Below, piece by piece: positions 14,225 to 22,215 of a stretch of DNA of 32,855 nt. Within the stretch, counting starts at the first letter, position 1. Each line of letters begins with the position of its first letter. Below the pieces are notes generated by a model. It saw only the letters and a program-made list of their open reading frames with translations. It had not been told where the DNA came from and searched no databases. A program made the position numbers and the translations under genes. Origin of the DNA: Acidobacteriota bacterium (GTDB lineage: Bacteria > Acidobacteriota > UBA6911 > JACOSC01); NCBI GenBank assembly GCA_016179055.1, contig JACOSC010000253.1, forward strand, positions 1 through 32,855, written 5' to 3'.

Positions 14225-15397
14225 ATGACACCCTTGAATCGTTTCATTTTGATGATCCTGGACGGATTTGGCATTGGCGAGATGCCCGACGCCGCGCGAT
14301 TTGGCGATGCCGGCAGCGATACGTTTGGCAATATTTTGAAGCAGCGCGCCGTACACGTTCCCTACATGCAGCAATTGGGAATCGCCAATATACGTCCGCT
14401 GGAAAATCTCGAGCGCGTTCCCGACCCCATGGGCGCTTATGGGCGCGGGGCGACTCTTTCCAATGGAAAGGATACGGCTACCGGACATTGGGAAATGGCC
14501 GGCATCATCACGGAAACGCCCTTCCCCACGTATCCGCACGGATTCCCTGCGAATTTCATCTCAGCTTTCGAAGCCGCCGTAGGACGAAAAACTATGGGCA
14601 ATTATCCGGCTTCGGGAACGGAGATTATCAAAGAATTAGGGGCAGAGCATGTGACTAGCGGTAAATTGATCGTTTACACGTCGGCCGATAGCGTCTTTCA
14701 AATTGCTGCCCACGAGGAGGTCGTGCCGCTACCTGAGCTCTATCGCATTTGCGAGAAGGCGCGCTCCCTGTTGCAAGGGAAAGATCGCGTGGGGCGCGTG
14801 ATCGCTCGCCCATTCATCGGCTCTCCGGGAAGTTTCAAGCGTACCTCCAACCGTCACGACTATGCGGTGCCGCCGCCGGCGCCGACGTTGCTGGACATTC
14901 TGAAAGAGCATGGTCTGGCCGTGCCCGGCATTGGCAAGATACCGGATATTTATTGTCACATGGGCTGCACCAAAGAAACGCACACGGTCTCGAATATGGA
15001 TGGCGTGGACCAGACTTTGTCTGAAATGCGCCAGGCCGGACGCGGCCTCATCTTTACGAATCTGGTCGATACGGACATGCTGTATGGTCATCGCAACGAT
15101 GTCCCCGGCTACGCCCGTGCGCTTGAAGAATTCGATGCCCGCCTTCCAGAAATTTACGCGGCAATGCAGGAAACCGATTGCCTCATACTATCGTCCGATC
15201 ACGGCAACGATCCCACCACGCCGTCAACCGATCATTCGCGCGAATACGTTCCCATATTGGCCTATCACAAGCAAATGCGCCGGGGCGTGGACCTCGGCAC
15301 GCGCCGCTCGCTCGCCGACATCGGTCAAACGATCGCGGAAAACTTCGGTTTGAAGATTAAGGCCGGACAAAGTTTCTTATCCTCGCTCACAAGCTGA
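14225..15397 (+). CDS. deoB: Phosphopentomutase
   Basis: 390 residues, full length for the family. It interconverts ribose or deoxyribose 1- and 5-phosphates in nucleoside salvage, in the cytoplasm. The alkaline-phosphatase-like metal site is complete: D13 in ILDGFGIGEMPDA, the phospho-accepting T86 in KDTATGHWEMAG, D284 and H289 in NLVDTDMLYGHRND, D325/H326 in SSDHGNDP and H337 in STDHSREYVP. Also seen are GNYPASGTEII and SADSVFQIAAHEE. ATG 14225 follows GAGGT. No other nucleoside-salvage gene is adjacent. The upstream flank is repeat R1. Confidence 0.96.
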   Translation: MTPLNRFILMILDGFGIGEMPDAARFGDAGSDTFGNILKQRAVHVPYMQQLGIANIRPLENLERVPDPMGAYGRGATLSNGKDTATGHWEMAGIITETPFPTYPHGFPANFISAFEAAVGRKTMGNYPASGTEIIKELGAEHVTSGKLIVYTSADSVFQIAAHEEVVPLPELYRICEKARSLLQGKDRVGRVIARPFIGSPGSFKRTSNRHDYAVPPPAPTLLDILKEHGLAVPGIGKIPDIYCHMGCTKETHTVSNMDGVDQTLSEMRQAGRGLIFTNLVDTDMLYGHRNDVPGYARALEEFDARLPEIYAAMQETDCLILSSDHGNDPTTPSTDHSREYVPILAYHKQMRRGVDLGTRRSLADIGQTIAENFGLKIKAGQSFLSSLTS

Positions 15398-15513
15398 GCT
15401 GGAGATCTTTCACGCCAGATCTAGGGTCCCCGACTGGAAGTTTGAGCCACGTTGTCCTATGGGCGATCTCCCACGCGCTCCGACGCCATCTGGTAGCGCG
15501 CCGGTGTATTGGC

Positions 15514-15519
15514 TAGAAT
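15514..15519 (+). promoter_or_regulatory. Candidate -10 element for the radical SAM gene
   Basis: TAGAAT preceded by TTGGC, 10 bp before ATG 15530, with no clear -35. The predicted start would leave a leader of about 3 nt, similar to the arrangement in front of the gene at 370. Weak evidence. Confidence 0.2.
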
Positions 15520-15529
15520 AGGGTCTGCA

Positions 15530-16636
15530 ATGAAACCGAGCCATAGAACTGAAAACAAAATCCTGAACCATTCGGGAACGTCGCGGCGCGGGAGAGGTGC
15601 TACCGCAAATCCAGCGAGTCGATTTGACAGGATCACCTATGTTCCGGACCTTGATACCGCCGAATCGGAAGAGGATGAGAAACCCTCACCGATAACGCAG
15701 TTCTTGAAAGATACCAGTCGGTCCATTATTGCCACGAACGACAGCCCTGATATTGGTTTCAACGCCAGTATCAATCCCTACCGGGGCTGTGAACATGGCT
15801 GCGTTTATTGTTATGCCCGCCCCACTCACGAGTATTTGGGCTTCTCGGCCGGGTTGGATTTTGAGACCAAGATCATGGTCAAAGAGGACGCGCCTGAGCT
15901 GCTCCGGCGGGAACTTTCCTCGCCGCATTGGAAGCCGCAAGTTCTCGGCATCAGCGGGGTGACCGATGCCTATCAACCTATCGAACGGAAGCTGCAGATC
16001 ACGCGCCGCTGCCTACAGGTGTTAGCCGAATTTCGCAACCCCGTGGTCATCGTGACAAAAAACTTCTTGGTCACCCGTGATAGCGACGTGCTCGTGGAAC
16101 TGGCGCGTTGCCAGGGCGCTGTGGTTTTCATTTCCGTCACGACGCTACAAGAGACATTAAGCCGACGGATGGAACCGCGTGCCTCTAATCCTTCCCGCCG
16201 ACTGGCCGCCCTGCGCGCCTTATCGGCGGCCGGAATCCCCACGGGTGTTTTGGTGGCGCCGATCATCCCGGGACTCAACGATCATGAGATTCCCGCTATC
16301 CTGTCCGCGGCGGCAAAGGCGGGCGCTCGCAACGCCGGTTATACCCTGCTGCGACTGCCCTATGGCTTGACCGATTTGTTCGAACAATGGCTCGCCCAGC
16401 ATTATCCTGAAAAGAAGGAGAAGGTATTAAACCGGATTCGCTCCATGCGCGGTGGCCGTTTGAACGACCCCCGCTTTTTCACCCGCCTGAAAGGCGAGGG
16501 CAAGATGGCAGAACTACTGGTCTCGCTCTTTCGAGCCGGATGCCTCAAGGCCGGGATCGATAATCGGCGAATCACCCTGTCGGCGGATTCTTTCCGCAAA
16601 CCCGGCCCCGCCCAGCCTTCGCTGTTTGAACTATAA
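15530..16636 (+). CDS. PA0069-type radical SAM protein (spore photolyase-like)
   Basis: 368 residues from ATG 15530; an in-frame TTG at 15509 would add 7. The N-terminus is basic and disordered. The 4Fe-4S/SAM motif is C87-x3-C91-x2-C94 within YRGCEHGCVYCYARPTHEYL. Further family signatures are the GxxSVTDAYQPIE-like segment (GISGVTDAYQPIERKLQITR), the VVIVTKNFLVTRD strand and MRGGRLNDPRF near the C-terminus. These match the widespread PA0069/spore-photolyase-related subfamily, whose substrate is unknown; a DNA- or nucleotide-repair role has been assumed from the homology. It stands alone between deoB and a repeat, with no partner gene. The motif is complete, so it is probably active. Confidence 0.9.
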   Translation: MKPSHRTENKILNHSGTSRRGRGATANPASRFDRITYVPDLDTAESEEDEKPSPITQFLKDTSRSIIATNDSPDIGFNASINPYRGCEHGCVYCYARPTHEYLGFSAGLDFETKIMVKEDAPELLRRELSSPHWKPQVLGISGVTDAYQPIERKLQITRRCLQVLAEFRNPVVIVTKNFLVTRDSDVLVELARCQGAVVFISVTTLQETLSRRMEPRASNPSRRLAALRALSAAGIPTGVLVAPIIPGLNDHEIPAILSAAAKAGARNAGYTLLRLPYGLTDLFEQWLAQHYPEKKEKVLNRIRSMRGGRLNDPRFFTRLKGEGKMAELLVSLFRAGCLKAGIDNRRITLSADSFRKPGPAQPSLFEL

Positions 16637-16774
16637 CCTAACCCGGACGAGCCGGAACCAAATAGGCTGGCATTTAAAAAGTTGGAGGAGTTGGAAAACC
16701 GTCAAACGCCCGCATGAATCAAGGGCGAAACCCGATCCGCCGAAAATGTTTTTCCGGCAAAACACAAATAATTT
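16637..16774 (+). repeat. Dispersed repeat R3, copy 1 (without hairpin insert)
   Basis: Starts CCTAACCCGGACGAGCCGGA immediately after the radical SAM stop and continues through GGCTGGCATTT, ACCGTCAAACGCCCGCATGA and a degenerate tail (AACACAAATAATTT). It matches 23348-23630 and 32054-32336 except that those carry a hairpin element of about 120 bp after GGCATT. From 16775 to the next gene only a small stem (TGATC/GATCA) is visible. Confidence 0.8.
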
Positions 16775-16835
16775 AGACCGTAAGGGTATGGAGCCGGTGA
16801 TCTAGGGATCAATCTTGTATTCTCAGTCTGCATTA

Positions 16836-17516
16836 TTAGGCGGGTTTGAAATACCACAGCCAGAAATACTGCTCGCCGGCGCCTCGGCGATAGCGCAGCT
16901 CGAATCCATAGCGTTTGGCCATGTTTTCCGCGTCTTCTTCGGAGAAAGGAACGCCCAGCCAGGTGTCGTCCGACGATCTCGTTAAAGCCGTGAAGCCTTG
17001 TACTTGGAACTTGAACAGCGCGCCGGGGCGAAGCCGGCGGTGCACACCCTGTACATAATTTTCAACGATCTCTTGACTAGGGACATGCTGGAACACAATA
17101 AAGGAGAAGGCAAAGTCGAACATCACGTCGCCCAAGATCGACAGATCCATTCCGTCGTTTTGGTATACCTGCGCGTTCGGACGATCCGCCAAAACTATGC
17201 GCGCCTGCCTTACCATCTCCCCGCTGACATCGACACCGTACACCTCACCGAAGAGATCGGCCAGGGCCCGAGTCACCCTCCCAGCGCCGCATCCGATTTC
17301 TAAAACCTTCATCTGCTTGGGATCTTTGCCCTGGCATATGTTTGACAAGTCCGGTAGAATCTCGCCGGCTACGGTCTCTTGCCCCGAACGAAAGAACTCA
17401 TCATTGCTCCAGTCCATCTTGGCATTAGCAATGAAGTGTCGTGCGTTCTCCCGGGCGCGATCGTCCCAATCACGCTGCATCTTTTGGAGTTGGTACTCGA
17501 TTCCTATCTTTTCCAT
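16836..17516 (-). CDS. Class I SAM-dependent methyltransferase
   Basis: 226 residues. Motif I VLEIGCGAGR (71-80) binds SAM. The acidic end of the second strand is in VYGVDVS (D96), followed by NDGMDLSILGDVMFDFAFSF and FQHVPSQEIVENYV, the layout of the Methyltransf_11/25 group. The C-terminus ends in a short aromatic strand (EQYFWLWYFKP). The substrate cannot be inferred. The gene lies 152 bp after mlaF on the same strand, with no obvious promoter or terminator between, so it may belong to the envelope operon. ATG 17516 has no strong ribosome site, but an upstream extension is not supported. Confidence 0.82.
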   Translation of the reverse strand: MEKIGIEYQLQKMQRDWDDRARENARHFIANAKMDWSNDEFFRSGQETVAGEILPDLSNICQGKDPKQMKVLEIGCGAGRVTRALADLFGEVYGVDVSGEMVRQARIVLADRPNAQVYQNDGMDLSILGDVMFDFAFSFIVFQHVPSQEIVENYVQGVHRRLRPGALFKFQVQGFTALTRSSDDTWLGVPFSEEDAENMAKRYGFELRYRRGAGEQYFWLWYFKPA

Positions 17517-17668
17517 GGGATTGTATTGTACCTGATCTCAAACTGGATTTGAACTCTTTTTTCTCGGACGATTTTCCACATCTTTCTCCGCATTAGGCAG
17601 GATGAAATGATCGCATTAGCCTGTGCAATGCTAGCGTTGGGAGGAACGACATCATTGCTTTCTGTTCC

Positions 17669-18463
17669 CTATCCGATGAAGTCTCGCACATAAGCGTCTT
17701 TGGACGTCAGCAGCTCTTGTTGCGTACCTTCGAAACGGATTTGACCGCCGGAGAGTAATAGGTAGGTAAGGTCGGGAGCGGGGGCCGGAGGAACAGTCAT
17801 AAATTCACGCGTGCCATCGGGTTTGGCTACGATACGGGCATTGGCAAAAAACCAGGCCACCTTCAGATCCTGCGTCACCAGCAACCCGGTGGCGCCTTCA
17901 ATATCTCTTAGACTCAAGATCAATTCCATAATTCGGTGCGAGGTTACCGGATCAAGGCCGGCCGTAGGCTCGTCGTAAAGGAGCACACGCGGAGGAGGGT
18001 CGCCGACCAGCGCCCGCGCCAGGCCGACACGTCGCCGCATGCCGCCGGACAGCTCGGAAGGCATTTTATCAATGGCATCGGACAATCCCACAAATTCCAA
18101 CAGCCGCTCAACCTGCGCGTCAACCGTCTCCGAATTCGCATGAGGCTGCGCGTAGAGCCGATATCCGACATTCTCTCGCACCGACATTGAATCAAACAGG
18201 GCGCTCTCTTGAAAGATCATGCCAAACTCCTTGCGCACCTCCATGAGTTCGGACTCTTTCATTTTTGTAATATCGCAGCCATGGATGAGAATTTCCCCGG
18301 AATCCGGCTTGCCCAGTCCCAATATTAACTTGAGAATGGTCGACTTGCCGGAGCCGCTCACTCCCAGAATAATCTTGGATTCTCCTGTGCGCACCGTAAA
18401 GCTAATTCCGGTCAACACCGCCTGCCGGCCAAAGGTCTTGACCACATTGCGCAACTCGATCAT
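17669..18463 (-). CDS. ABC transporter ATPase, MlaF-like
   Basis: 264 residues. Walker A GVSGSGKST (34-42), Q-loop Q85, signature LSGGM (138-142), Walker B VLLYDEP with E165, and D-loop residue D171. It pairs with the MlaE-like permease encoded by the overlapping upstream gene (shared ATGA, 18460-18463). The known family powers phospholipid transfer between inner and outer membranes. The H-loop, normally SHD, reads TQD (Q198), and a segment of about 25 residues around TREFMTVPPAPAPDLTYLLL lies before the C-terminal strand; both are unusual. No MCE/MlaD gene is in the window. The family is certain; retention of normal ATPase cycling is less so. Confidence 0.88.
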   Translation of the reverse strand: MIELRNVVKTFGRQAVLTGISFTVRTGESKIILGVSGSGKSTILKLILGLGKPDSGEILIHGCDITKMKESELMEVRKEFGMIFQESALFDSMSVRENVGYRLYAQPHANSETVDAQVERLLEFVGLSDAIDKMPSELSGGMRRRVGLARALVGDPPPRVLLYDEPTAGLDPVTSHRIMELILSLRDIEGATGLLVTQDLKVAWFFANARIVAKPDGTREFMTVPPAPAPDLTYLLLSGGQIRFEGTQQELLTSKDAYVRDFIG

Positions 18464-19278
18464 AGGTTAAGCGATCCGCCTAGGTGAATCAAAAGCGTGT
18501 TGAGGAAAAAATCGGCGGCGAGGGACAAGATCGAAGAACTCACCACCGACTGCGTCGTCGAACGGCCGACCCCTTCGGTGCCTCCTTCCGTTCGCAGCCC
18601 CACGTAGCAAGCCACCATGGAAATGATAAATCCAAATACCAGCGGCTTGGCCAGACTGCCAAACACATCGCTGAACTCCAGCGTGTTGATGACATCGGCC
18701 CAATACTGCCTGCTGCTGATATTCAGCTTATAGGCGGCGACCATCCAGCCGCCAAGAATTCCCATAAAATTGCAGATGATGGTGAGCAGCGGCAGCATAG
18801 TTACCGTCGCGACCATGCGCGGCGTGACCAGCTTGCGGATAGGATCCGTGCCCAAGGCGCGCAAAGCGCTGATCTGCTCTGTGACCACCATCGATCCCAG
18901 TTCGGCGGCAATGCCGGATCCGATACGGCCGGCCACCATCAACGCCGTCAGCACCGGTCCCAACTCCCGCACCAATGTAAGCGCCACCAACTGGCCCGTC
19001 AAAGAGACGGCGCCGTAGCGCCGTAACGCATTCTCGGATTGGATCCCCAGAACGGCGCCGGTAAAAAAGCCGGTCAGCACGATAATAAAAACCGAGCTCA
19101 CTCCAATTCGGTCCATATGAAATAAAATATCGCGCATGTAGAGCGGCCGGCTGAAAACGTTCAGACATGCCCGCCAAGACAACTGCGAAAAAGCCTGCAC
19201 ATCAAAGACCAGCGCCTTGAGGGCCTCGGTGATAAACCCGAGAACAGAATCACCGACGTCTTTCACGTTATTCATCAT
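18460..19278 (-). CDS. ABC transporter permease, MlaE-like
   Basis: 272 residues with five to six hydrophobic segments. It carries the MlaE/DUF140 hallmark around LVRELGPVLTALMVAGRIGS followed by GIAAELGSMVVTEQISALRA and LGTDPIRKLVTPR. An N-terminal amphipathic region (about 1-45) precedes the first membrane helix, as in MlaE. It forms the membrane channel of a lipid-transport ABC system with the MlaF-like ATPase, whose gene start overlaps this stop by 4 nt. The preceding coiled-coil gene ends 45 bp upstream. The substrate may be phospholipid but depends on the missing MCE partner. Confidence 0.9.
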   Translation of the reverse strand: MMNNVKDVGDSVLGFITEALKALVFDVQAFSQLSWRACLNVFSRPLYMRDILFHMDRIGVSSVFIIVLTGFFTGAVLGIQSENALRRYGAVSLTGQLVALTLVRELGPVLTALMVAGRIGSGIAAELGSMVVTEQISALRALGTDPIRKLVTPRMVATVTMLPLLTIICNFMGILGGWMVAAYKLNISSRQYWADVINTLEFSDVFGSLAKPLVFGFIISMVACYVGLRTEGGTEGVGRSTTQSVVSSSILSLAADFFLNTLLIHLGGSLNL

Positions 19279-19323
19279 GTCGTTTTACAGACAGCGCCGG
19301 CCGGAGGCGGGCAGCCTTGTCCC

Positions 19324-20044
19324 CTAGCGCAGTCTCTTACTGGTTGTTTCGATTCGTTCGGCGTAGCGCTCGATCTTCTTGAGCTGGACCGGCAGGGCCG
19401 CGCTTTGCAACGTCTCCAACGATACCGAATTGGACTTTGGATGAAAAAACTCGTCTAAATCTTTTCGGAAGATTGCCACAAATTTACGTAGACTCTCAAT
19501 ATCCTCTTGAATCTGATACGGCGCCGGCGTTGGTGGCGTTGTTGCATTGCCTTTGATAACCAAGCGGAGGACTTGTATAAGGAAATCCATTTGCCCTTCG
19601 AGATCTTTGGCGACTTTTTTCAGCGCTTCGGCCCTTGACCGCGTCTCTTCCAGCAGGCGGCGGTCCCCGTCCACGTCGCGCTTACCGGGCTCAGCGGATC
19701 CTTCGCGATAACGAGGGACCAAAGCCACCAGAGCCTCTGTCTCTTGCGTCAGACGACGAGACAACTTCTCGGACCGATCGACAAAATCGTCGAGCAAGTA
19801 ATCCACCAGCGCATCCAAGGTTCGGCTGTTTTCTTTCAAGCTGGGTTGCATGGACAGCGCGCGCTCGCGGAAGAAATCCCTCAGAACAAAGATGGTTGCG
19901 CACGGCCTCGCTGCCTTTGCGCGGCGATTTATCTTTCTTTTTGTCTGCCGCAACGGCCAGGGACAGCGCCGTTCCCATGATCAGCACTAAAATAAGCCAA
20001 GGATAGATAAACCCATGGCGGCGCAGAGTAGGCGATTGGCTCAT
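19324..20044 (-). CDS. Membrane-anchored coiled-coil protein, apparently frameshifted
   Basis: Two frames must be joined to make one sensible protein. The first starts at ATG 20044, overlapping the uppP stop as ATGA, and gives MSQSPTLRRHGFIYPWLILV with a signal anchor followed by a Lys-rich stretch (ADKKKDKSPRKGSEAVR). After about 19905 that frame turns into low-quality sequence, while the other frame becomes coding-like (FVLRDFFRERALSMQPSLKE) and runs to the stop at 19324, rich in charged helices (SEKLSRRLTQETEALVALV, RAEALKKVAKDLEGQMDFLI). A one-base shift near 19880-19905 explains this; it may be a sequencing error or a real mutation. An alternative is a separate cytoplasmic protein starting near Met 19851. 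No family is recognised. Its place between uppP and mlaE suggests a cell-envelope role. Confidence 0.55.
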
Positions 20045-20862
20045 GTCGGCAAAAAACGCAAGTAACCCAGTAGTAGGATCCCCAGGGCGACTCGATAAAT
20101 AACAAACGGCAGCATAGATCGGGTTTGGACGTAGCGCAGGAAGAAGCGAATGCAGAAAAACCCGGCGATTGCGGAAGTGACCACCCCGACCACGAAATAA
20201 AGCAGCTCTTGGCTACTCAGGTCCGGCGAATGGAAAAAATGCAGCCCTTCTTTTAAGGCCGCGCCGACCACAATTGGGGCCGAAAGCAGAAAAGAAAATT
20301 CGGCGGCGGCGCGTCGATTGAAATTCTGAAACAAGCCGGTGGTAATGGTAATGCCGGAACGCGACACGCCGGGAATAAGCGCCACCGCCTGTAAGAGGCC
20401 AATCAATAGCGAGTCGCCGGCACGGATTTGTTCCAGGTCACGATCCTTGCGACCGAAGACATCGGCCAAGTAAAGAAACGCACCAAAGAAAATCGAAGTC
20501 ACCGCAATGATCCAGGGCTCCCGTAGATTTTCTTCGATAACCGATTTACCGAGCCAGCCCGCGACACCCCCGGGAATCGTGCCCAGTATAATAAACCAGG
20601 TTAGGCGCCGGTCCAATTGCGAATTAATTTTGCGCTCCCGCAAACTATCGAAAAAGGCTTTGGTCAATTCAACCCATGTCTTACGGAAGTACAAGAGAAT
20701 CGCCACCGCCGTGCCGGCATGAAGCGCCACATCAAAAGCAATGCCATGATGTTGCCAATCGAAGATCGCCGGCACGAGTATCAAATGCGCCGAGCTGCTG
20801 ATCGGGAGGAATTCGCTAAAGCCTTGCACAATACCCAGAATGATGGCCTGCAGCAGTTCCAA
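20041..20862 (-). CDS. uppP: Undecaprenyl-diphosphatase (UppP/BacA)
   Basis: 273 residues with about seven to eight membrane helices. It dephosphorylates undecaprenyl pyrophosphate at the membrane, recycling the lipid carrier for peptidoglycan and other polymers, and can confer bacitracin tolerance. The conserved active-site segments are present: GFSEFLPISSSAHL (E17, S22-S24, H26) and PGVSRSGITIT with its Arg. The position equal to the first Glu of E. coli BacA is Gln13, a common variant. It starts with TTG 20862 preceded by AAAGGAAA; the ATG at 20870 is out of frame. It is the first gene of a minus-strand operon and its stop overlaps the next start. Confidence 0.94.
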   Translation of the reverse strand: MELLQAIILGIVQGFSEFLPISSSAHLILVPAIFDWQHHGIAFDVALHAGTAVAILLYFRKTWVELTKAFFDSLRERKINSQLDRRLTWFIILGTIPGGVAGWLGKSVIEENLREPWIIAVTSIFFGAFLYLADVFGRKDRDLEQIRAGDSLLIGLLQAVALIPGVSRSGITITTGLFQNFNRRAAAEFSFLLSAPIVVGAALKEGLHFFHSPDLSSQELLYFVVGVVTSAIAGFFCIRFFLRYVQTRSMLPFVIYRVALGILLLGYLRFLPT

Positions 20863-20885
20863 GAATACATTTCCTTTCTATTTTG

Positions 20886-20957
20886 TAACTGTTCAGCCAT
20901 CCACAACCCACACATTGGGAAACTCAGCCGATACAGTACAAGCCCTCTGAACAGTTA
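20886..20957. promoter_or_regulatory. Inverted repeat upstream of uppP
   Basis: TAACTGTTCAG (20886-20896) and CTGAACAGTTA (20947-20957) are perfect 11-bp complements separated by 50 bp. They lie 24 bp upstream of the TTG start and bracket the likely uppP leader or promoter. On the plus strand a T-rich run follows. This could be paired operator sites or a long-loop RNA stem. Confidence 0.35.
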
Positions 20958-21154
20958 TTCAATTTTTTCTTTTTCCCAAAAAACAAGCCTACATCATAAC
21001 AAACCGGCAGATGGGGGTCAAACCACGAGATTTGACAGCTATGCTCTCGATTTGTGGTACGACGGATGTCGGCAGATGTTGAGTGCAGCAGCCGCGTTTT
21101 TGTACGCCGCTCCCACACCGACACTATAAACTAACGCTGAAATTATTCCTTAGC

Positions 21155-21170
21155 CGCCTTGCGCAAGGCG
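21155..21170. promoter_or_regulatory. Perfect 16-bp palindrome in the divergent intergenic region
   Basis: CGCCTTGCGCAAGGCG has no loop, and flanking AACGCT (21132-21137) and AGCGTT (21171-21176) extend the symmetry. It sits between the divergent uppP operon and the acetyltransferase gene, a typical position for a dimeric regulator site. The rest of 20863-21354 contains no supported gene. Confidence 0.35.
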
Positions 21171-21354
21171 AGCGTTTATCACTATTGTAAGTCGCGTGTA
21201 GCATTAGCCTACGCCTCTACGGAACGACACACGCTTTCCTCTGGTTACGGCGACCAAACTCTGCGCCGCCGTTCCCCTCTTTCTTGCTTGGTTCCGCATC
21301 TGGTAAAATTAAGCCCGCGGCGCGAGCCAAGCCGTGGAGGCACAGTGAAAACGC

Positions 21355-22215
21355 ATGATGCAGATCCGTAAGGTACAGACGCACACCGAGTATGAGCAAT
21401 GTGTGGACTTACAGCAGAGGGTTTGGGGATTTTCTGATCGCGAGCTGGTTCCCAGTCGCACCATGATTGTCGCACAGAAGCATGGCGGTTGCGTCTTAGG
21501 CGCTTTTTCCGAAGCGGGCGAGCTCGTCGGATTCGCGCTGTCCTTCGCTTCATTTTATCAAGGTCGCTTCGCGCAACATTCCAGTATGCTGGCCGTGCAG
21601 GCCGACCGCCGCGACCACGGCGTAGGACGGCGCCTCAAGTTGGCCCAGCGCCAGGACGCGTTGGCACGCGGTATTGAGGTTATTACATGGACCTTTGACC
21701 CGCTCGAAACGCGCAACGCGCATTTGAACTTGAACAAGCTGGGCGCCGTGGCTGCGCATTACCTCGAAAACCACTATCCGCAAAGTTCCAGTGAGATATA
21801 CAGTGGCCTCGGTACCGACCGCTTCCTTGCCGAATGGTGGATCGGCAGCGAGCGCGTGCGAAAAACCTTGGAAGCTACGGAATCTGCGCAACGGCTCTCG
21901 GCGGACACGACCGGCGAGTGGCCGTGTGTTAATCGAGCTCGGCTCACCCCGGACGGGTTGGTCGAGCCCGGCGAGCCTCAGCTCACGGTCTCGGCGGCGC
22001 CGCTATTGGTCGAGGTCCCTTCCGATATTAATCAAATCAAGCTCCGACAATTCAACTTGGCCGTCGCCTGGCGAGAAAACACCCGCGGCGTGTTGCGGCA
22101 TTTCATGAACAGCGGCCTGAAGGCCACTCGTCTCTTATTTGAGGAAGCGCAACCCGCATCGCCCGTGCGCCGCGCCTTCTATTTATTGGAAAGGGAATTC
22201 CCGCATGAGAATTGA
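21355..22215 (+). CDS. GNAT-family N-acetyltransferase (COG3375-like)
   Basis: 286 residues. The N-terminal half is a GNAT fold: HTEYEQCVDLQQRVWGFSD, a central strand with QHSSMLAVQAD, and the acyl-CoA loop R85-R-D-H-G-V-G-R92. Then comes WTFDPLETRNAHLNLNKLGA, characteristic of the group of GNAT proteins found beside N-succinylamino acid racemase/OSBS genes. The C-terminal region is specific to that group. The gene overlaps the next by 11 nt, so the two products probably act in one pathway, perhaps acylating an amino acid that the racemase then handles. GGAGG lies 17 nt before ATG 21355, further than usual; no better start is visible. Confidence 0.85.
   Translation: MMQIRKVQTHTEYEQCVDLQQRVWGFSDRELVPSRTMIVAQKHGGCVLGAFSEAGELVGFALSFASFYQGRFAQHSSMLAVQADRRDHGVGRRLKLAQRQDALARGIEVITWTFDPLETRNAHLNLNKLGAVAAHYLENHYPQSSSEIYSGLGTDRFLAEWWIGSERVRKTLEATESAQRLSADTTGEWPCVNRARLTPDGLVEPGEPQLTVSAAPLLVEVPSDINQIKLRQFNLAVAWRENTRGVLRHFMNSGLKATRLLFEEAQPASPVRRAFYLLEREFPHEN

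Noticed and set aside
22139-22204. Upstream start for the racemase/OSBS gene
   Set aside because: It lies inside the acetyltransferase gene; ATG 22205 has a good ribosome site and matches the family N-terminus.
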